64,000 nucleotides of DNA from Gottfriedia luciferensis (GTDB lineage: Bacteria; Bacillota; Bacilli; Bacillales; Bacillaceae_G), in the NCBI RefSeq assembly GCF_001712755.1, contig NZ_MDKC01000007.1, positions 1 through 64,000 of the forward strand. The letters run 5' to 3'. A program made the translations under genes and the position numbers. Within the stretch, counting starts at the first letter, position 1. Every line of letters begins with the position of its first letter. Shown piece after piece: positions 61,860 to 64,000 of this stretch. The notes beneath the pieces were generated by a model. That model saw nothing but the letters and a program-made list of their open reading frames with translations, was not told where the DNA came from and searched no databases.

Positions 61860-62897
61860 GTGATTAAGAAGAGAGTAGCTATTATTGGCGGGGGACAAAT
61901 AGCTGAAAAAGTTCACGTTGCTTACTATAAAACTAGAGAAGATTTAGAAGTTGTTGCAGTAGTTGGTGTAAATGAGGAATCGCTAAGGAGCTTTGCAGAG
62001 CGTAATAATATTCCTAACTATTACACTGATGCTACTGAAATGTATGCAAAAGAAAGTCCTGAAATTGTTAGTGTCTGTACTCCAAATAAATATCATTTTG
62101 AGAGTGTTATGCAGGCATTAGAAAATAATTGTGATGTTTTTTGTGAAAAACCACCTGCTATCTTAGCTGAAGATGCTAGAAAGATGTATGAAACAGCTTT
62201 AGCCAAGGGACGTATACTTGCCTATGATTTTCATCATCGTTTTGCTGACGATGTATCGATTGTAAAAGAAAATATAGAGCAAGGATTATTAGGTGATATT
62301 TATTTTGTTAAAGTAAAGGCTTTAAGACGAAATGGCATTCCTGGTTGGGGTAACTTCACTAATAAAGTAATCCAAGGTGGAGGACCACTAATCGACTTAG
62401 GAATCCATATGCTTGATACTGCACTTTACGTTTTGGACTATCCAAAAGTTAAAAAAGTAACAGCAAAAATGTTTAAGAAAATTGGTCATAAGAAAGATGA
62501 AGGTGCATTTGGTAAATGGGATCCTTCAAAATTTGAAGTAGAAGATTCTTTATTTTCTTATATTGAATTAGAGAATGGATGCTTAATCCAATTAGAAACA
62601 TCCTTTGCATTGAATATAAAAGAAAAATCAGAAATGAATGTAGAACTTTGTGGAGATCAAGCTGGTGCTTCGATGTTTCCAGCGGAAATCTATACAGATG
62701 AAAAAGGAGAGCTTGTAACTCTTTTAAAGAGAGAAGAGGCTGATCCTGACCGTCATTCGAAAAGCATAGCTGCTTTTGTTGATCGTTGCCTAGGGAAGAA
62801 TGTCATGTTAGCAGATGGAAAACAAGGTTATGCTATCCAACAACTTGTTGAAGCGATCTATCAATCAGCTGAAAAAGGTGAGAGTATATCTTTATGA
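61860..62897 (+). CDS. ycjS: Gfo/Idh/MocA dehydrogenase (YcjS type)
   Basis: A 345-aa NAD(P)-dependent sugar oxidoreductase. The Rossmann start is VAIIGGGQIAEKVH, followed by the family EKPP motif (Lys97 catalytic) and GGGPLIDLGIHMLD with His183. E. coli YcjS is reported to oxidise D-glucosides at C3. GAGAGGAG precedes the GTG start. Its stop overlaps the GH65 start as ATGA, so the two are coupled. Confidence 0.88.
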   Translation: MIKKRVAIIGGGQIAEKVHVAYYKTREDLEVVAVVGVNEESLRSFAERNNIPNYYTDATEMYAKESPEIVSVCTPNKYHFESVMQALENNCDVFCEKPPAILAEDARKMYETALAKGRILAYDFHHRFADDVSIVKENIEQGLLGDIYFVKVKALRRNGIPGWGNFTNKVIQGGGPLIDLGIHMLDTALYVLDYPKVKKVTAKMFKKIGHKKDEGAFGKWDPSKFEVEDSLFSYIELENGCLIQLETSFALNIKEKSEMNVELCGDQAGASMFPAEIYTDEKGELVTLLKREEADPDRHSKSIAAFVDRCLGKNVMLADGKQGYAIQQLVEAIYQSAEKGESISL

Positions 62898-64000
62898 ATG
62901 AAGTAAATGTCATTAACGAAAATAAATTTGATTTACAATCTATCAATAAATACGCAACGATTATGGCTTTAGGAAATGGCTATTTAGGTTTACGAGCAAG
63001 TCATGAAGAATACTATTCAGAACAAACTCGGGGAATGTACGTAGCAGGAGTTTATAATAAATTCACATCAAATGATGTTACAGAAATCGTAAATTTACCA
63101 GATCTAATTGGTATGAAAATTGAAATAAATGGTGAGATTTTTTCTGTCCTTACAGGTGAAATCCTTTCATATGAGCGTATTTTAAATATGCAAAAAGGTG
63201 AACTAACAAGAGAAGTCGTATGGAAAAACAAAGATGGTAACCGTTTTTGTCTAAAATTTCAACGATTTGCTTCAAAAGATAATTTACATTTACTTGCATC
63301 AAAAATTACTGTGATTAGTTTGGATTGCGATGCATCAGTTAAAATAACAACTGGTATTGATGCACAAACATCTAATTTTGGAAAGCAGCATCTATTAGAG
63401 GAAAACATTCGTGTCATCGATAAAAAAGTCATGCATGCTGTCTATAGAACGACTGAAAGTAATCATACAATCGCTTTAGCAACATCATGTAATGTACCTA
63501 GTACAAGTGATGTTTCTTTTGTGGCCAAGAACCGTCAACTTATGGCAATCATTAAACAAGATTTAACTGTTGATCAGCCGTTCGAATTAGAAAAAATCAG
63601 CGCAATCTATACTTCAATTGATAAGGTAGAAGAGGAGCCTGCACAAGCTAGTATTCAGGCTGTTCAAGATAATAAATCAACTGGTTACGATCGTCTACTA
63701 GAAAGTTCAGCTATTAAGTGGAATCATTTTTGGGAACAAAAGCGTGTTTGCATTTCTTCAAAGGAAGAGATTGATCAAATCGCAATCGACTTTTCACTTT
63801 ACCATATTGAAATAATGACACCATCACATGATGATCGTTTCAGTGTTGGAGCAAAGGGTTTAACTGGTGAAGGCTATAAAGGACATGTATTTTGGGATAC
63901 AGAAATTTTTATTGCACCTTTTCATTTATTTACTGAACCAGAAGTAGCAAGAAAATTATTAACCTATCGATATCTTCATATAAAAGAAGCAAAAGATAAA
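62894..64000 (+). CDS. GH65 glycoside phosphorylase, N-terminal part (window edge)
   Basis: The first 369 residues of a GH65 phosphorylase are visible; the gene runs off the window. GH65 enzymes split alpha-glucosides with phosphate into beta-glucose 1-phosphate. The N-terminal beta-sandwich (ATIMALGNGYLGLRASHEEY) and the phosphate/substrate segment GHVFWDTEIFIAPFHLF are diagnostic. The catalytic glutamate lies beyond the edge. E. coli YcjT is a kojibiose phosphorylase and the likely counterpart; other GH65 specificities (nigerose, trehalose, glucosylglycerol) cannot be excluded. The product would feed PgmB encoded at 52830-53501. Confidence 0.88.
   Translation, partial: MNEVNVINENKFDLQSINKYATIMALGNGYLGLRASHEEYYSEQTRGMYVAGVYNKFTSNDVTEIVNLPDLIGMKIEINGEIFSVLTGEILSYERILNMQKGELTREVVWKNKDGNRFCLKFQRFASKDNLHLLASKITVISLDCDASVKITTGIDAQTSNFGKQHLLEENIRVIDKKVMHAVYRTTESNHTIALATSCNVPSTSDVSFVAKNRQLMAIIKQDLTVDQPFELEKISAIYTSIDKVEEEPAQASIQAVQDNKSTGYDRLLESSAIKWNHFWEQKRVCISSKEEIDQIAIDFSLYHIEIMTPSHDDRFSVGAKGLTGEGYKGHVFWDTEIFIAPFHLFTEPEVARKLLTYRYLHIKEAKDK

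Overview
The window is a 64 kb piece of an AT-rich, low-GC, endospore-forming Bacillaceae chromosome. The evidence is the tRNA array order, the sporulation and germination genes (prkA, yhbH, a gerABC-type operon, an SspL-like spore protein), the sipW-tasA biofilm locus, strong AGGAGG-type ribosome binding sites, and frequent TTG and GTG starts. It is mostly ordinary Bacillus core genome mixed with accessory loci. No IS element, prophage or CRISPR array is visible.

Layout: 1-1152 holds eleven tRNA genes, the first cut by the window edge, in the order of the B. subtilis trnD cluster as I recall it. 1.2-9.7 kb is the conserved queG / amidase / trmL / prkA / yhbH block, with an aldo-keto reductase between prkA and yhbH and a possible small RNA ahead of queG. 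9.8-15.7 kb is accessory: a secreted small protein, a response regulator-histidine kinase-ABC transporter operon, two copies of a palindrome, several tiny membrane ORFs and a decayed lipoprotein gene. 15.8-28.4 kb carries a DMT exporter with a divergent MocR regulator, a germinant receptor operon, a thermolysin-like protease, a DUF4047-sipW-tasA operon, an XRE-TPR regulator and a DUF421 membrane protein. 28.5-39.3 kb has a PrmC-like methyltransferase, an SspL-like gene, a MarR-controlled acetyltransferase region including paiA, an MMPL exporter with a divergent TetR regulator, and UPF0316, YeiH and TSUP membrane proteins. 39.6-46.4 kb is an RND efflux pump facing a two-component system and a DedA protein with a degenerate PAP2-like tail. 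46.5-48.9 kb has a LysR regulator and a second XRE-TPR regulator. 49-52.8 kb is a biotin locus (bioA facing bioY-bioD-bioB) with a clear BirA operator.

The most interesting part is 52.8-64 kb. A beta-phosphoglucomutase and a LacI regulator on the minus strand face a long operon: a GH13 sucrose-phosphorylase-like enzyme, a sugar-binding lipoprotein, two permeases, a zinc-type dehydrogenase, a TIM-barrel isomerase/epimerase, a Gfo/Idh/MocA dehydrogenase and a GH65 phosphorylase cut by the window end. Gene content and order match the Escherichia coli ycjMNOPQRSTU-W cluster. The likely logic is import of a glucoside-like or rare-sugar glycoside, conversion at C3/C4 through 3-keto intermediates, phosphorolysis by the GH65 and GH13 enzymes, and delivery of beta-glucose 1-phosphate to glycolysis through PgmB. 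A promoter overlapped by a cre-like palindrome, two LacI-type operators in the leader and two hairpins between the binding-protein and permease genes suggest layered control. Protein functions are inferred from remembered families and visible motifs; no database search was run.
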